From the NCBI GenBank assembly GCA_913060865.1, contig CAJXTU010000003.1, forward strand, positions 1-64,000: DNA of 64,000 nucleotides, given 5' to 3'. The DNA is from an uncultured Cycloclasticus sp. (GTDB lineage Bacteria; Pseudomonadota; Gammaproteobacteria; Methylococcales; Cycloclasticaceae). Below are positions 55,726-64,000 of the stretch, piece by piece. Below the pieces are notes generated by a model. The model saw nothing but the letters and a program-made list of their open reading frames with translations, had not been told where the DNA came from and ran no database searches. The number at the start of each line of letters is the position of its first letter. Within the stretch, counting starts at the first letter, position 1. The translations under genes were made by a program, and so were the position numbers.

Positions 55726-56268
55726 TTATTGCATCACCAAGTCTGTAAAAAAAACTTCTTCCACCTTAGGGGGTACTTTTCGCTCGGTTAATACTTTATT
55801 AACTTCCTCTTTTATACCCTTTTGTAACAAAGCCTTTCCATCAGCAGTCTTTAATGACTCAGGGTCTTGAGCAGATAACAACATCAGAATATTATTTCGA
55901 ATAACGGGATCATGTTTTTCCACCTCATCAATAACTTGCTCATCTTTCGCCATTAAGCTAATCGCGACTTTTACAATCTTAATATTACCAGTAGAGAAAT
56001 TCACCATGAAAGGTGGTGTTAATGCATGATAAATACTCACCGCCATCTCAGCTTCACTGTTAGTATCGTTTTCTTCCGAACCATCTTGTTCAGAATCAGC
56101 CGATTCAGCAGTCACGGTTTCTTTTTCACCTTCAAAGACTCCTGTAAAATACAGGCCTGCCCCGACAATAATTGCCAATAGCACAACACCACCTGCAATC
56201 ATAATCATTAATTTCTTTTTTGATTTACCCGTTTCATCAACCGATATGTCTTGCTCTTCTTCTGCCAT
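55726..56268 (-). CDS. fliL: Flagellar basal body-associated protein FliL
   Basis: FliL surrounds the stator and supports torque. The 180-residue protein has one membrane helix (KLMIMIAGGVVLLAIIVGAG), an acidic linker rich in Glu, Ser and Asp (about 50-75), and a periplasmic stomatin-like domain (LTPPFMVNFSTGNIKIVKVA, and RNNILMLLSAQDPESLKTAD). It is the first gene of the fliLMNOPQR-flhBA run. A sigma-54-type promoter lies about 50 bases upstream. Confidence 0.95.
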   Translation of the reverse strand: MAEEEQDISVDETGKSKKKLMIMIAGGVVLLAIIVGAGLYFTGVFEGEKETVTAESADSEQDGSEENDTNSEAEMAVSIYHALTPPFMVNFSTGNIKIVKVAISLMAKDEQVIDEVEKHDPVIRNNILMLLSAQDPESLKTADGKALLQKGIKEEVNKVLTERKVPPKVEEVFFTDLVMQ

Positions 56269-56304
56269 GATAAGTCCTTAGTTATTCTTCATATATCTGC
56301 TTAA

Positions 56305-56320
56305 AGCAATTGCTATGCCA
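56305..56320 (-). promoter_or_regulatory. Sigma-54 promoter of the fliL operon
   Basis: On the minus strand the site reads TGGCATAGCAATTGCT. GG and GC are separated by exactly 10 bases, matching the -24/-12 pattern of RpoN promoters. It lies 37 bases before the fliL ATG, a suitable distance. A perfect dyad TTTAGAC-AC-GTCTAAA is centred about 110 bases upstream (56421-56436) and could bind an activator such as FleQ or FlrC; that is inference. Confidence 0.8.
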
Positions 56321-56420
56321 TCAAATAAAACTTTAAATTACAGAAGGTTACGGATGGTATTATTGAATTTGTCAAATTATGGGCATTATTATTTTTACTT
56401 GATCGTGGTGTGCGTCAAAA

Positions 56421-56436
56421 TTTAGACACGTCTAAA
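56421..56436. promoter_or_regulatory. Dyad upstream of fliL sigma-54 promoter
   Basis: The sequence tttagacacgtctaaa has perfect 7-base arms around a 2-base centre. It sits between the fliK terminator and the fliL sigma-54 promoter, at a distance usual for enhancer-binding proteins. The protein is unknown. Confidence 0.45.
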
Positions 56437-56441
56437 TACAA

Positions 56442-56477
56442 AAATGCCCGGGATACTTTGACGACATCCCAGGCATT
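56442..56477 (-). terminator. Intrinsic terminator after fliK
   Basis: On the minus strand the arms aatgcc-t-gggat and atccc-g-ggcatt pair with one mismatch around an 11-base loop and are followed by tttttgtattt. It lies 30 bases after the fliK stop, so fliK is a separate transcript from fliL. Confidence 0.82.
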
Positions 56478-56506
56478 AGCGGTTCGGCGTAAGGCCTATT
56501 TATGCA

Positions 56507-57715
56507 TCAAGCAAACTCACTAAACAAGCCATTGTATTTTCGCCCTAGCTGATTATCTGATCCATCAAATAAAGCGCCTTCATCTTCCTGAGCAAACTCA
56601 TTTACCTGGCCCTGCTCGCCTTCTTGATTTTTTGACGCCTGATCACGTTGTTCTGCAAACGAATGCTGGGAAACATCAATATCTACCACATTCACATTTT
56701 GCTCGCTCAACATCTCACGTAGACGAGGTAGTGCAGCATCAATCGCTTCTCTGGTAGCTCCATGCTGCGCTGTAAAAGAAACCGTCGCTTGGTCATTTTG
56801 CATATGAATCCTTACTTCAACAGGCCCCATATGTTGTGGATTTAATCTAATTTGTGCACCACTCATCGATTGATTTACCACCCATTGCACACGCTGACTA
56901 AAATTTTCAGCCCACTTAGGATTACTTATTGGCGTGTCGAGTTGAAGACTCGCTCTATCTGTTGAGGGTTGTTGTATTTGCCCTGCACCTGTCATCAATA
57001 CGGCCATATTTGACAACGAGCTATCCGGACCTTTGGCAACATTAACTGCGCTAACCTCCTTAGTTAAAGCGTCGATCGAGTTAGTATCTGGCATTGTTTT
57101 TTGAACGCGACCTAGATGGATACCAAGCACCTCTGTGTGTTGAGATTTATCTAAGGACAATACAGCGGGTGTTGAATTAAAAAACTCAGAGGTACTACTT
57201 TTTCCATTAAACCTAACCTTTTCTGAAGTTAAATGACCCGCTGTTAACGCGGCTATTTGAACCGAAGACTCTTTTGCCTGACTCAATGGGTCAAATACTA
57301 TTGCCTTATTGGATAGATCTGAATTACCATCCTGTCCATCATTAAATATGGCTCCCAAATCTGCCGCCTGTGGCAATTCATTGCCGCTCGCAGCAACCTT
57401 GGAAACATCTACACCAAATGCCAGTATCTGCTCTGATTCCACTTCTTCAGTATCGACAGCATCAGCTGTTGTGGTTACTTTTTGCTCATTCTCACCATTA
57501 GCCAAAACCTTTGGCTTTCCTAGCTTCCCAGGTTTTTCTCCTGATACTGATGACGTTTCAGTACGTCTCGTATCAAGACGGTCAACATTTTTTTCTAAAT
57601 GCTCCGAAAACCCATGATTTCCCGATTTACTCGAATCACTCTTAGTTATATCGGCACCAGAACTTGTAGGATGACCCAATTGTGGGCTTAACATAGCGGG
57701 TACTTCCATTGTCAT
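56507..57715 (-). CDS. fliK: Flagellar hook-length control protein FliK
   Basis: FliK measures hook length and triggers the FlhB switch. The 402-residue protein has a long low-complexity N-terminal part (about 1-255) rich in Ser, Asp, Gln and Val, then the Flg_hook domain (about 270-360). This contains RVQWVVNQSMSGAQIRLNPQ, HMGPVEVRIHMQNDQATVSF, and ALPRLREMLSEQNVNVVDID. A ribosome site gggagag precedes either of two ATGs (57715 or 57709). It has its own sigma-54-type promoter and terminator and is not joined to fliL. A second FliK-like protein lies at 41757-43067. Confidence 0.92.
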   Translation of the reverse strand: MTMEVPAMLSPQLGHPTSSGADITKSDSSKSGNHGFSEHLEKNVDRLDTRRTETSSVSGEKPGKLGKPKVLANGENEQKVTTTADAVDTEEVESEQILAFGVDVSKVAASGNELPQAADLGAIFNDGQDGNSDLSNKAIVFDPLSQAKESSVQIAALTAGHLTSEKVRFNGKSSTSEFFNSTPAVLSLDKSQHTEVLGIHLGRVQKTMPDTNSIDALTKEVSAVNVAKGPDSSLSNMAVLMTGAGQIQQPSTDRASLQLDTPISNPKWAENFSQRVQWVVNQSMSGAQIRLNPQHMGPVEVRIHMQNDQATVSFTAQHGATREAIDAALPRLREMLSEQNVNVVDIDVSQHSFAEQRDQASKNQEGEQGQVNEFAQEDEGALFDGSDNQLGRKYNGLFSEFA

Positions 57716-57753
57716 CTCTCCCTATGGCTTAATAGTATTTAAAATAAGGATAA

Positions 57754-57769
57754 AGCAATAGGTATGCCA
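57754..57769 (-). promoter_or_regulatory. Sigma-54 promoter of fliK
   Basis: On the minus strand the site reads TGGCATACCTATTGCT, with GG and GC exactly 10 bases apart as in RpoN promoters. It lies about 39 bases before the fliK start. The first six and the last five bases are identical to the fliL site (TGGCAT, TTGCT), which supports a shared regulon. Confidence 0.8.
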
Positions 57770-57814
57770 TAAAAATTAAAACAAGTTACGTTGGAAGTTT
57801 TAATCGATATTAGC

Positions 57815-57831
57815 GATTAACGTCGTTAATC
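57815..57831. promoter_or_regulatory. Dyad upstream of fliK sigma-54 promoter
   Basis: The sequence gattaacgtcgttaatc has perfect 8-base arms around one central base. It is centred about 55 bases upstream of the -24 element, where an enhancer-binding regulator could bind. It could instead be a weak hairpin after icmF, but no T-run follows it. Confidence 0.45.
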
Positions 57832-57889
57832 ACCATAAACAAAATAATTGTCTATAAAGTTGTTTGTTAGCCAAAAATGTCTCTTAGGA

Positions 57890-60800
57890 TCACATATTAC
57901 GGCGATACTGCCCTCCAACTTCAAAGAACGTATCAGTTATTTGACCTAACGAACAATAGCGGCCCGCCTCCATTAGTACTTCAAAGACATTTTCTTTGCT
58001 CTGAACGGCCACTTTTAAAGCTTTCAACGACTCGGCCGCCTTGTCCTTATTTTCCTCATGAACAGTCTTTAGACGGTTCAATTGGCTCTGTTTTTCTTCT
58101 TCAGTTGAACGCGCTAACTCAATGGTTGTTTCTGTATCGTCCGCAGTTGGATTTTTAAACGTATTAACACCGATAATTGGAAGCTCTCCTGTGTGTTTCA
58201 GCATTTCATAGTTCATTGATTCATCTTGAATTTTACCACGCTGATAACCTGTTTCCATCGCACCTAATACACCACCTCGCTCTGAAATACGTTCAAATTC
58301 TCGCAAAACAGCTTCTTCTACCAAATCTGTTAACTCATCAACTATGAATGATCCCTGCAAAGAATTCTCATTTTTTGCCAATCCATATTCCTTATTGATA
58401 ATGAGTTGAATCGCCATTGCACGACGTACAGACTCTTCGGTTGGCGTGGTAATCGCTTCATCATACGCATTGGTGTGCAAGCTATTACAATTATCGTTAA
58501 TCGCGATCAGTGCCTGTAATGTCGTACGAATATCATTAAAGTCCATTTCTTGTGCATGCAGTGAACGACCTGATGTTTGGATATGATATTTGAGTTTTTG
58601 TGAACGATCATTCGCGCCATATTTAAAACGCATCGCCACCGCCCAAATTCGACGAGCAACGCGACCCATCACAGTATATTCTGGGTCCATACCATTCGAG
58701 AAGAAGAATGATAAATTTGCGGCAAAATCATCAATGTGCATTCCACGTGACAAATATGTTTCCACGTAGGTAAAGCCATTCGATAAGGTAAACGCTAATT
58801 GAGATATTGGGTTAGCGCCTGCTTCAGCAATGTGATAGCCAGATATTGATACCGAGTAGAAATTACGGACTTGTTTATCAATAAAATATTGTTGGATATC
58901 CCCCATCATTTTCAAACTAAATTCAGTTGAGAAAATGCAGGTATTTTGACCTTGGTCTTCTTTTAAAATGTCAGCTTGAACCGTTCCACGTACATTCGCT
59001 AATGCCCAGCCCTTAATCTCGTTTCGTTCTGCTTCTGATGGATAGTGTCCTTTTTCAGCTTCAAACTTATCGCACTGTTGATCAATGGCCGTGTTTAAGA
59101 AAAACGATAACAACGTTGGTGCAGGCCCGTTAATTGTTAATGAAACGGACGTTGTTGGTGCGCATAGGTCAAACCCATCAAACAATACTTTCATATCATC
59201 TAAGGTGGCTATCGAAACACCTGAGTTACCGACTTTACCGTAAATATCTGGGCGTACACCGGGGTCATTACCGTATAGCGTTACTGAATCAAACGCGGTT
59301 GATAAACGTGTCGCGTCTGAGTTTTCTGATAATAATTTAAATCGTCGATTGGTTCTGAACGGATCGCCCTCGCCTGCAAACATACGCGCTGGGTCTTCAC
59401 CTTCACGTTTAAAACCAAATACACCAGCAGTATAAGGAAAGTTACCCGGTACATTTTCTTTTAATAAGAAGCGTAGTTGCTCGCCATCGTCCTCAAAAGT
59501 GGGCGTTGATACTTTAGGAATACGTGTTCCTGACAGTGAGTAATTTGCAATGTTCGTGGTAAATTCTTTGCCGCGGATATTATTTACGTAAGTGTCTTTT
59601 TTATACGCTGTTTTTATATCTTCCCACACTTCAAGAAGTCTTTTACAACGTGGGTCTAGTGCATCTTCTCGTTTTGCAATTTGTTTACTAAACGCCTCAT
59701 TAACACTAACCGCATCACCCAGCATACGTTGCGCTTCTTTTAGCTGCTGGCGTTCTCTTGCAACTATCACCTGCTCTTTTATCGTTTTATGATAATCACG
59801 CACCGTTTCGGCGATTTCTGCCAAATAACGCTGGCGTTCTGCGGCGATAATAGACGTACTCGTGGTTGAACGTTTTATCTCGACTGGCGCAAAAAGATTA
59901 CCTTCCCATGTGTTAAGTTCTTTGCTTTCGAACGTTTTTAATAACCCTTGATATAACGCAGTAACACCATCATCATTAAATTTTGATGCGATCGTGCCGT
60001 ATATTGGCATATCCTCCATCGGCGTTGTAAATAACTCGTAGTTGCGCTGGTATTGCTTTCTAACATCACGAAAGGCATCTTCGCTGCCTTTACGGTCAAA
60101 TTTATTAATAACCACCAAATCTGCAAAGTCCAACATGTCAATTTTTTCTAATTGGCTGGCCGCACCAAACTCTGGTGTCATCACGTACATTGATACATTT
60201 ACGTAGGGCACGATACCCGCATCACCTTGCCCAATGCCCGGGGTTTCTACAATAATTAAATCAAAATTTGCTACTTTGCAGGCATTAATAATATTGGGTA
60301 ACGCATCAGGCACTTCACCTTGTGTGTCGCGCGTTGCAATAGAGCGAAAATAAATATTAGGGTGGTTAATGGCGTTCATGCGAATTCGATCACCCAATAA
60401 AGCTCCGCCTGTTTTACGTTTAGTTGGGTCTATCGCAATAATGGCAATTTTAAGATGCTCTAATTCCAAACTGAAACGCCGGATCAATTCATCAGTGAGT
60501 GACGACTTACCCGCACCACCCGTGCCTGTTATGCCAAGAACAGGTGTTTTAACCAATGCATTGGCCTTAGCGGTAATGCTATCTATATATTTTTTAGAGA
60601 TGGTTTTTTCATCAAGAGCTGTAATTAAACGTGATAATTTTCTATATTCATTATCAGTCAAATCATCAAAATTCTCTGGAATATCATCATTTGCCAAGTC
60701 ATAGTCTGACGTTTCGATCATTTCATTGATGATGCCTTGCAGCTGCATCGATTGGCCATCTGATGGACTGAATATATGAGATACCCCATAAGCATGAAGC

Positions 60801-61165
60801 TCTGCAATTTCCTCTGGCACAATCACACCGCCCCCACCACCAAATACTTTGATGTGAGAAGCACCTTTCTCTTTTAACAAATCAATCATGTATTTGAAAT
60901 ATTCAACATGACCACCTTGATAAGAGCTAATGGCAATGCCATGCGCATCTTCTTGAATAGCGGCGTTCACCACTTCTTGAACAGAGCGATTGTGCCCTAG
61001 ATGAATGACCTCTGCCCCCGTAGACTGGAGAATACGACGCATAATGTTAATCGCTGCATCGTGGCCGTCAAACAAACTTGCTGCTGTCACAAAACGAACG
61101 TGATTTTTAGCTTTATATTTTATAATTTTACTTGGGTCTATGACCGTGTCTTGTACTGCTGACAT
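57890..61165 (-). CDS. icmF: Fused isobutyryl-CoA mutase IcmF
   Basis: IcmF is an adenosylcobalamin enzyme that interconverts isobutyryl-CoA and n-butyryl-CoA, with a built-in G-protein chaperone. The 1091-residue protein has the B12-binding domain ([11 protein letters not shown], His36, about 22-150), a MeaI-type GTPase (GTGGAGKSS at 214-222, then NKFDRKG), and a C-terminal mutase domain (about 560-1091). Two substrate-pocket positions read Phe (F583 in FPYTAGVF) and Gln (Q740 in DQGQNT). Methylmalonyl-CoA mutases have Tyr and Arg there, so isobutyryl-type specificity is favoured. aggag precedes the ATG. The acyl-CoA ligase gene lies 9 bases upstream, in one operon. Confidence 0.95.
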   Translation of the reverse strand: MSAVQDTVIDPSKIIKYKAKNHVRFVTAASLFDGHDAAINIMRRILQSTGAEVIHLGHNRSVQEVVNAAIQEDAHGIAISSYQGGHVEYFKYMIDLLKEKGASHIKVFGGGGGVIVPEEIAELHAYGVSHIFSPSDGQSMQLQGIINEMIETSDYDLANDDIPENFDDLTDNEYRKLSRLITALDEKTISKKYIDSITAKANALVKTPVLGITGTGGAGKSSLTDELIRRFSLELEHLKIAIIAIDPTKRKTGGALLGDRIRMNAINHPNIYFRSIATRDTQGEVPDALPNIINACKVANFDLIIVETPGIGQGDAGIVPYVNVSMYVMTPEFGAASQLEKIDMLDFADLVVINKFDRKGSEDAFRDVRKQYQRNYELFTTPMEDMPIYGTIASKFNDDGVTALYQGLLKTFESKELNTWEGNLFAPVEIKRSTTSTSIIAAERQRYLAEIAETVRDYHKTIKEQVIVARERQQLKEAQRMLGDAVSVNEAFSKQIAKREDALDPRCKRLLEVWEDIKTAYKKDTYVNNIRGKEFTTNIANYSLSGTRIPKVSTPTFEDDGEQLRFLLKENVPGNFPYTAGVFGFKREGEDPARMFAGEGDPFRTNRRFKLLSENSDATRLSTAFDSVTLYGNDPGVRPDIYGKVGNSGVSIATLDDMKVLFDGFDLCAPTTSVSLTINGPAPTLLSFFLNTAIDQQCDKFEAEKGHYPSEAERNEIKGWALANVRGTVQADILKEDQGQNTCIFSTEFSLKMMGDIQQYFIDKQVRNFYSVSISGYHIAEAGANPISQLAFTLSNGFTYVETYLSRGMHIDDFAANLSFFFSNGMDPEYTVMGRVARRIWAVAMRFKYGANDRSQKLKYHIQTSGRSLHAQEMDFNDIRTTLQALIAINDNCNSLHTNAYDEAITTPTEESVRRAMAIQLIINKEYGLAKNENSLQGSFIVDELTDLVEEAVLREFERISERGGVLGAMETGYQRGKIQDESMNYEMLKHTGELPIIGVNTFKNPTADDTETTIELARSTEEEKQSQLNRLKTVHEENKDKAAESLKALKVAVQSKENVFEVLMEAGRYCSLGQITDTFFEVGGQYRRNM

Positions 61166-61174
61166 AATAAACTC

Positions 61175-62794
61175 CTAACTATTTTGTCTTAATTCAATGC
61201 GTCTAATTTTTCCCGAAATTGTTTTCGGTAATGATTCAACGTATTCAATCTCTCGCGGGTACTTATAAGGTGCCGTGTGTGTTTTCATAAATGTTTGGAT
61301 TTCTTTGGTCAACTCACCACTCGGCTGGTAGCCTTCCGCCAAAATGATAAACGCCTTAACGATTTCACCACGCGCTTCATCAGGTTTACCAATAGCGGCA
61401 GATTCGAGAACCGCTGGGTGCTCTAATAAAGAACTTTCCACTTCGAATGGGCTAATTCTGTAACCTGATGAAGTAATAATGTCATCTGAACGACCAACAA
61501 ACCAAAAATAGCCATCCTCATCAACCGTACCGTTATCACCCGTATGATACCAACCATTTTTAAAACACTTAGCCGTTGCCGCATCATCTTCCCAATAGCC
61601 TGCAAACATTCCCGGTTGAAGCGGCTCTGTAATCTCAACAGCGATACTTCCTACCGTATCTACAGCGCAAATATCACCATCTTCATCTACAATTTGCACG
61701 TTGACGCCTGGTACGGGCTTACCCATTGAGCCCGGCTTAACTGGCATACAAGGGTAATTGGCTACAATATTGATGGTTTCGGTTTGACCATAACCATCAT
61801 AAATATTGCCCCCTGTTGCTTTTTGCCATACTTTTATAACTTCTGGGTTTAATGGCTCACCCGCGCCTAACGCATGGCGAATAGAACTTAAATTGTATTT
61901 AGATAAATCCATTTGAGCAAACACCCGATAAACTGTCGGCGGAGCACAAAAAGTTGTCACGCCTAGTTTCTCAATCAACTTTAGGTGTAACTCAGCATCA
62001 AAACCTGAACCGTCAAACAACACCATAGCGGACCCCCTTTGCCAAGGTGAGTACAACATACCCCACGCTGCTTTTGCCCAACCGGTATCAGATAAGGTCC
62101 AATGGATATCATTTTCTTGCTGATCCATCCAGTATTTGCCCGTAATAGTATGCGCATAAGCATACGCATTATCACGCGGCACCATTTTTGGCATGCCCGT
62201 TGTGCCAGAGGTAAAGTAAATCATCATCAAGTCTGATGCTTTACTTGGTTCTAACTGAGATTTATCTAAATCTACACTGAACGTCTTCGTCAAATCGTCA
62301 AATGTGTTCCATCCTTCTCGTTGTTCACCAATAACAATCAACGTTTTGAGACTAGGGCAGTTACGTTTTATTTCATCTACCTTATCAGCATTATTAGCTG
62401 TCAGAATGGCCATGCTTGCTTTTGAGCGATTAATTCGGTATTCGATATCTTTAGAGGTCAGTAAATTTGTTCCTGGCATCGTAACAACACCTAATTTACA
62501 ACAACCGATCATTACTGAGTACCACTCACCAATACGTGGAATCATCACAAAGGCTAAATCGCCTTTTTTTACACCCAAACTCAGTAACCCATTAGCAAAT
62601 TGATTAGAACTATTAGCCAAGTCACTAAATTGATAATGCGTTATTTTTTCGCCCGTGCTATCTACTTCGATATACGCAAGTTTATCCGCCTCATTAGCTC
62701 TTTTATCAATGACATCAAATCCAAAGTTATAAAATTCTGGCACATCTAGTTTGAACGATGATTTAGTCTCATCGTAATTTGTCATATTAACCAC
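61175..62794 (-). CDS. Acyl-CoA synthetase (AMP-forming, ACSM-like)
   Basis: This 539-residue ligase activates a carboxylic acid with ATP and CoA. It has the AMP-binding motif MIYFTSGTTGMPKMVPRDN, YDGYGQTETINIVANYP, the hinge GWYHTGDNGTVDEDGYFWFV, and the C-terminal lysine motif LPKTISGKIRRIELR. It resembles medium- or short-chain acyl-CoA ligases. Its partner icmF lies 9 bases downstream, suggesting butyrate or isobutyrate as substrate; that is inference. The first codon is GTG at 62794; the ATG at 62785 is also possible. Confidence 0.9.
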   Translation of the reverse strand: MVNMTNYDETKSSFKLDVPEFYNFGFDVIDKRANEADKLAYIEVDSTGEKITHYQFSDLANSSNQFANGLLSLGVKKGDLAFVMIPRIGEWYSVMIGCCKLGVVTMPGTNLLTSKDIEYRINRSKASMAILTANNADKVDEIKRNCPSLKTLIVIGEQREGWNTFDDLTKTFSVDLDKSQLEPSKASDLMMIYFTSGTTGMPKMVPRDNAYAYAHTITGKYWMDQQENDIHWTLSDTGWAKAAWGMLYSPWQRGSAMVLFDGSGFDAELHLKLIEKLGVTTFCAPPTVYRVFAQMDLSKYNLSSIRHALGAGEPLNPEVIKVWQKATGGNIYDGYGQTETINIVANYPCMPVKPGSMGKPVPGVNVQIVDEDGDICAVDTVGSIAVEITEPLQPGMFAGYWEDDAATAKCFKNGWYHTGDNGTVDEDGYFWFVGRSDDIITSSGYRISPFEVESSLLEHPAVLESAAIGKPDEARGEIVKAFIILAEGYQPSGELTKEIQTFMKTHTAPYKYPREIEYVESLPKTISGKIRRIELRQNS

Positions 62795-62918
62795 GGACCC
62801 CCCCTCTTATTTATCTTATTATCTGTAGTAGCTTATCATTTTCTAATCGAGAGTCAAAAAAACACACCTTAACTTTCTTACCATAAAATTCGATATCAAT
62901 TTATTTTCTTAATAACAT

Positions 62919-62953
62919 AAAAAAGCCCCCATATATCTCTATGGAGGCTTTTT
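62919..62953 (-). terminator. Intrinsic terminator after purA
   Basis: On the minus strand the arm aaaaagcc-t-ccat pairs with atgg-g-ggcttttt with one mismatch around an 8-base loop and ends in a T-run. It lies 24 bases after the purA stop, separating purA from the ligase-icmF operon. Confidence 0.85.
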
Positions 62954-62976
62954 CACTAATTAGTAAATGTCTGACG

Positions 62977-64000
62977 CTATTTAAAGGGGTTGTTTAAGAC
63001 GATAGTTTCCGTTCTTTCTGGTCCCGTAGAAATAATATCAATAGGCACTTCAACTAACTCTTCTAATCGTTTTATGTAAGCTAAAGCTTCTTTAGGAAAA
63101 TTGTCCAACGATTTTTTACCTTCTGTTTGACCTTGCCAACCCGGCATTATTTCAAATACAGGCTCACATTTTGCGTATTGCTCTGCCCCTATTGGAGGTA
63201 CATCAATCACCTCACCATTTAGTTTGTAACCCGTACAAATTTTAACTTCTTTAAGACCATCCATCACATCAAGTTTCGTTAAACATATACCTGTTAAACT
63301 ATTTAAGCGTGCTGAACGTCGAAGGGAGACCGCGTCAAACCAGCCACAACGTCTTTCACGCCCAGTCGTTGCGCCAAATTCATGTCCTTTTGTTCCAAGG
63401 TACTCACCTACTTCATCATTCAACTCTGTTGGAAATGGTCCACTACCAACTCGCGTTGTGTACGCTTTTGTTATACCTAAAATATAATCCATATCGCACG
63501 GGCCCATACCACTGCCACTGGCTGAACTACCTGCTGTTGTATTAGACGAGGTTACATAAGGATAAGTACCATGATCAATATCTAATAACGCGCCTTGCGC
63601 ACCTTCAAATAAAATATTTTGGCCGTCTCGACTGTAATTATGCAGTTCATCTGCGACATCTATCAACATCGGCTTAATAACCTCTGCTTGAGCCATCACT
63701 TGGTCGTACATTGTTTGAAAGTCATAGGTTTCAGCATTGAAGTAATTTTCCAACACAAAATTGTGGTATTTCAATAACTCTTTAAGTTTGTCGGCAAAAA
63801 TCGTCGGCGTTAACAAATCACCCGCCCGTAACCCTCGCCTTGCCACTTTATCTTCATACGCTGGGCCAATACCACGACCCGTAGTGCCTATTGCTTTTGC
63901 GCCACGCGCTTGTTCACGCGCTAGGTCTAAGCCTACATGCACAGGTAAAATCAGCGGGCAAGCTTCACTAATTTTTAGGCGCCCAGCCAACTTAACACCG
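62977..64000 (-). CDS. purA: Adenylosuccinate synthetase, N-terminus outside window
   Basis: PurA joins IMP and aspartate to make adenylosuccinate for AMP synthesis. The visible 341 residues are the C-terminal four fifths of the usual 430. The frame stays open to the window edge and reads [20 protein letters not shown] at its start, so the P-loop (GDEGKGK) lies beyond 64000. [36 protein letters not shown]-type [36 protein letters not shown] and the GPERTETI end are present. A terminator follows, so it is a separate transcript. Confidence 0.97.
   Translation of the reverse strand, partial: GVKLAGRLKISEACPLILPVHVGLDLAREQARGAKAIGTTGRGIGPAYEDKVARRGLRAGDLLTPTIFADKLKELLKYHNFVLENYFNAETYDFQTMYDQVMAQAEVIKPMLIDVADELHNYSRDGQNILFEGAQGALLDIDHGTYPYVTSSNTTAGSSASGSGMGPCDMDYILGITKAYTTRVGSGPFPTELNDEVGEYLGTKGHEFGATTGRERRCGWFDAVSLRRSARLNSLTGICLTKLDVMDGLKEVKICTGYKLNGEVIDVPPIGAEQYAKCEPVFEIMPGWQGQTEGKKSLDNFPKEALAYIKRLEELVEVPIDIISTGPERTETIVLNNPFK

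Overview
This window is 64 kb of a gammaproteobacterial chromosome with modest GC content. The first 51 bases are Illumina Nextera adapter, so the left edge is an artificial contig end. The gene set suggests a marine, polarly flagellated, polyester-storing bacterium. It includes the class III PHA synthase PhaE/PhaC, a NhaD sodium/proton antiporter, the last two enzymes of an aromatic meta-cleavage pathway, a Pseudomonas-type flagellar cluster with FlhF/FlhG and MotC/MotD, a FimX-like protein, DksA, RapA, and EF-P with its lysylation enzymes. An aromatic degrader of the Cycloclasticus type fits best. That name is inferred from gene content only; no rRNA gene is present.

Layout. (1) 52-2166 is an accessory stretch: an edge-truncated DUF6880-type gene, a fragment of a type I restriction subunit HsdR ending in a GC-rich repeat-like sequence, a ParD/ParE toxin-antitoxin pair, and a gene-free region with hairpins. 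(2) 2167-4151 holds acylating acetaldehyde dehydrogenase and 4-hydroxy-2-oxovalerate aldolase. (3) 4232-15678 is mostly housekeeping: a lipoprotein, a DeaD-like helicase with an altered motif II (DEGD), SlyX, an RbgA-type GTPase, a 666-base gap, NhaD, MobB-MoeA-GalE, an aminotransferase, and DksA-GluQRS. (4) 15751-19340 is the PHA locus: PhaE, PhaC, a small DUF6489-like protein, a phasin with an Ala/Pro/Lys repeat tail, and PhaB. (5) 19590-32168 carries YaaA, RapA, divergent PpsR/PpsA, an alanine/serine-glyoxylate aminotransferase, phosphatidylserine decarboxylase, a membrane protein, and the EpmA/EF-P/EpmB set. (6) 32265-36158 pairs an unrecognised 593-residue protein with a FimX-like degenerate GGDEF-EAL protein. 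(7) 36155-40410 carries a 5'-nucleotidase and a PrmB-AroC-MFS transporter run. (8) 40495-57715 is the flagellar region. On the plus strand an HDOD protein, a second FliK-like protein and a small FlhB-C-domain protein converge on the long minus-strand cluster fliK / fliLMNOPQR-flhBA-flhFG-fliA / motCD-small ORF-DUF2802. (9) 57890-64000 holds a fused isobutyryl-CoA mutase, an acyl-CoA ligase and the window-truncated purA.

How the parts connect. The aldolase/dehydrogenase pair yields pyruvate and acetyl-CoA, PpsA turns pyruvate into PEP under PpsR control, and PhaB-PhaC/E stores acetyl-CoA-derived carbon as granules coated by the phasin. The IcmF/ligase pair would activate a short acid and rearrange its carbon skeleton. 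Two near-consensus sigma-54 promoters, each with a perfect dyad upstream, precede fliK and fliL and suggest an enhancer-dependent flagellar hierarchy. No complete new system was proven. The best leads are the phasin with a histone-like tail beside a class III synthase, the FliK-like/mini-FlhB module, the unknown partner of the FimX-like protein, small ORFs in the motor operon, and the DEGD-box helicase.
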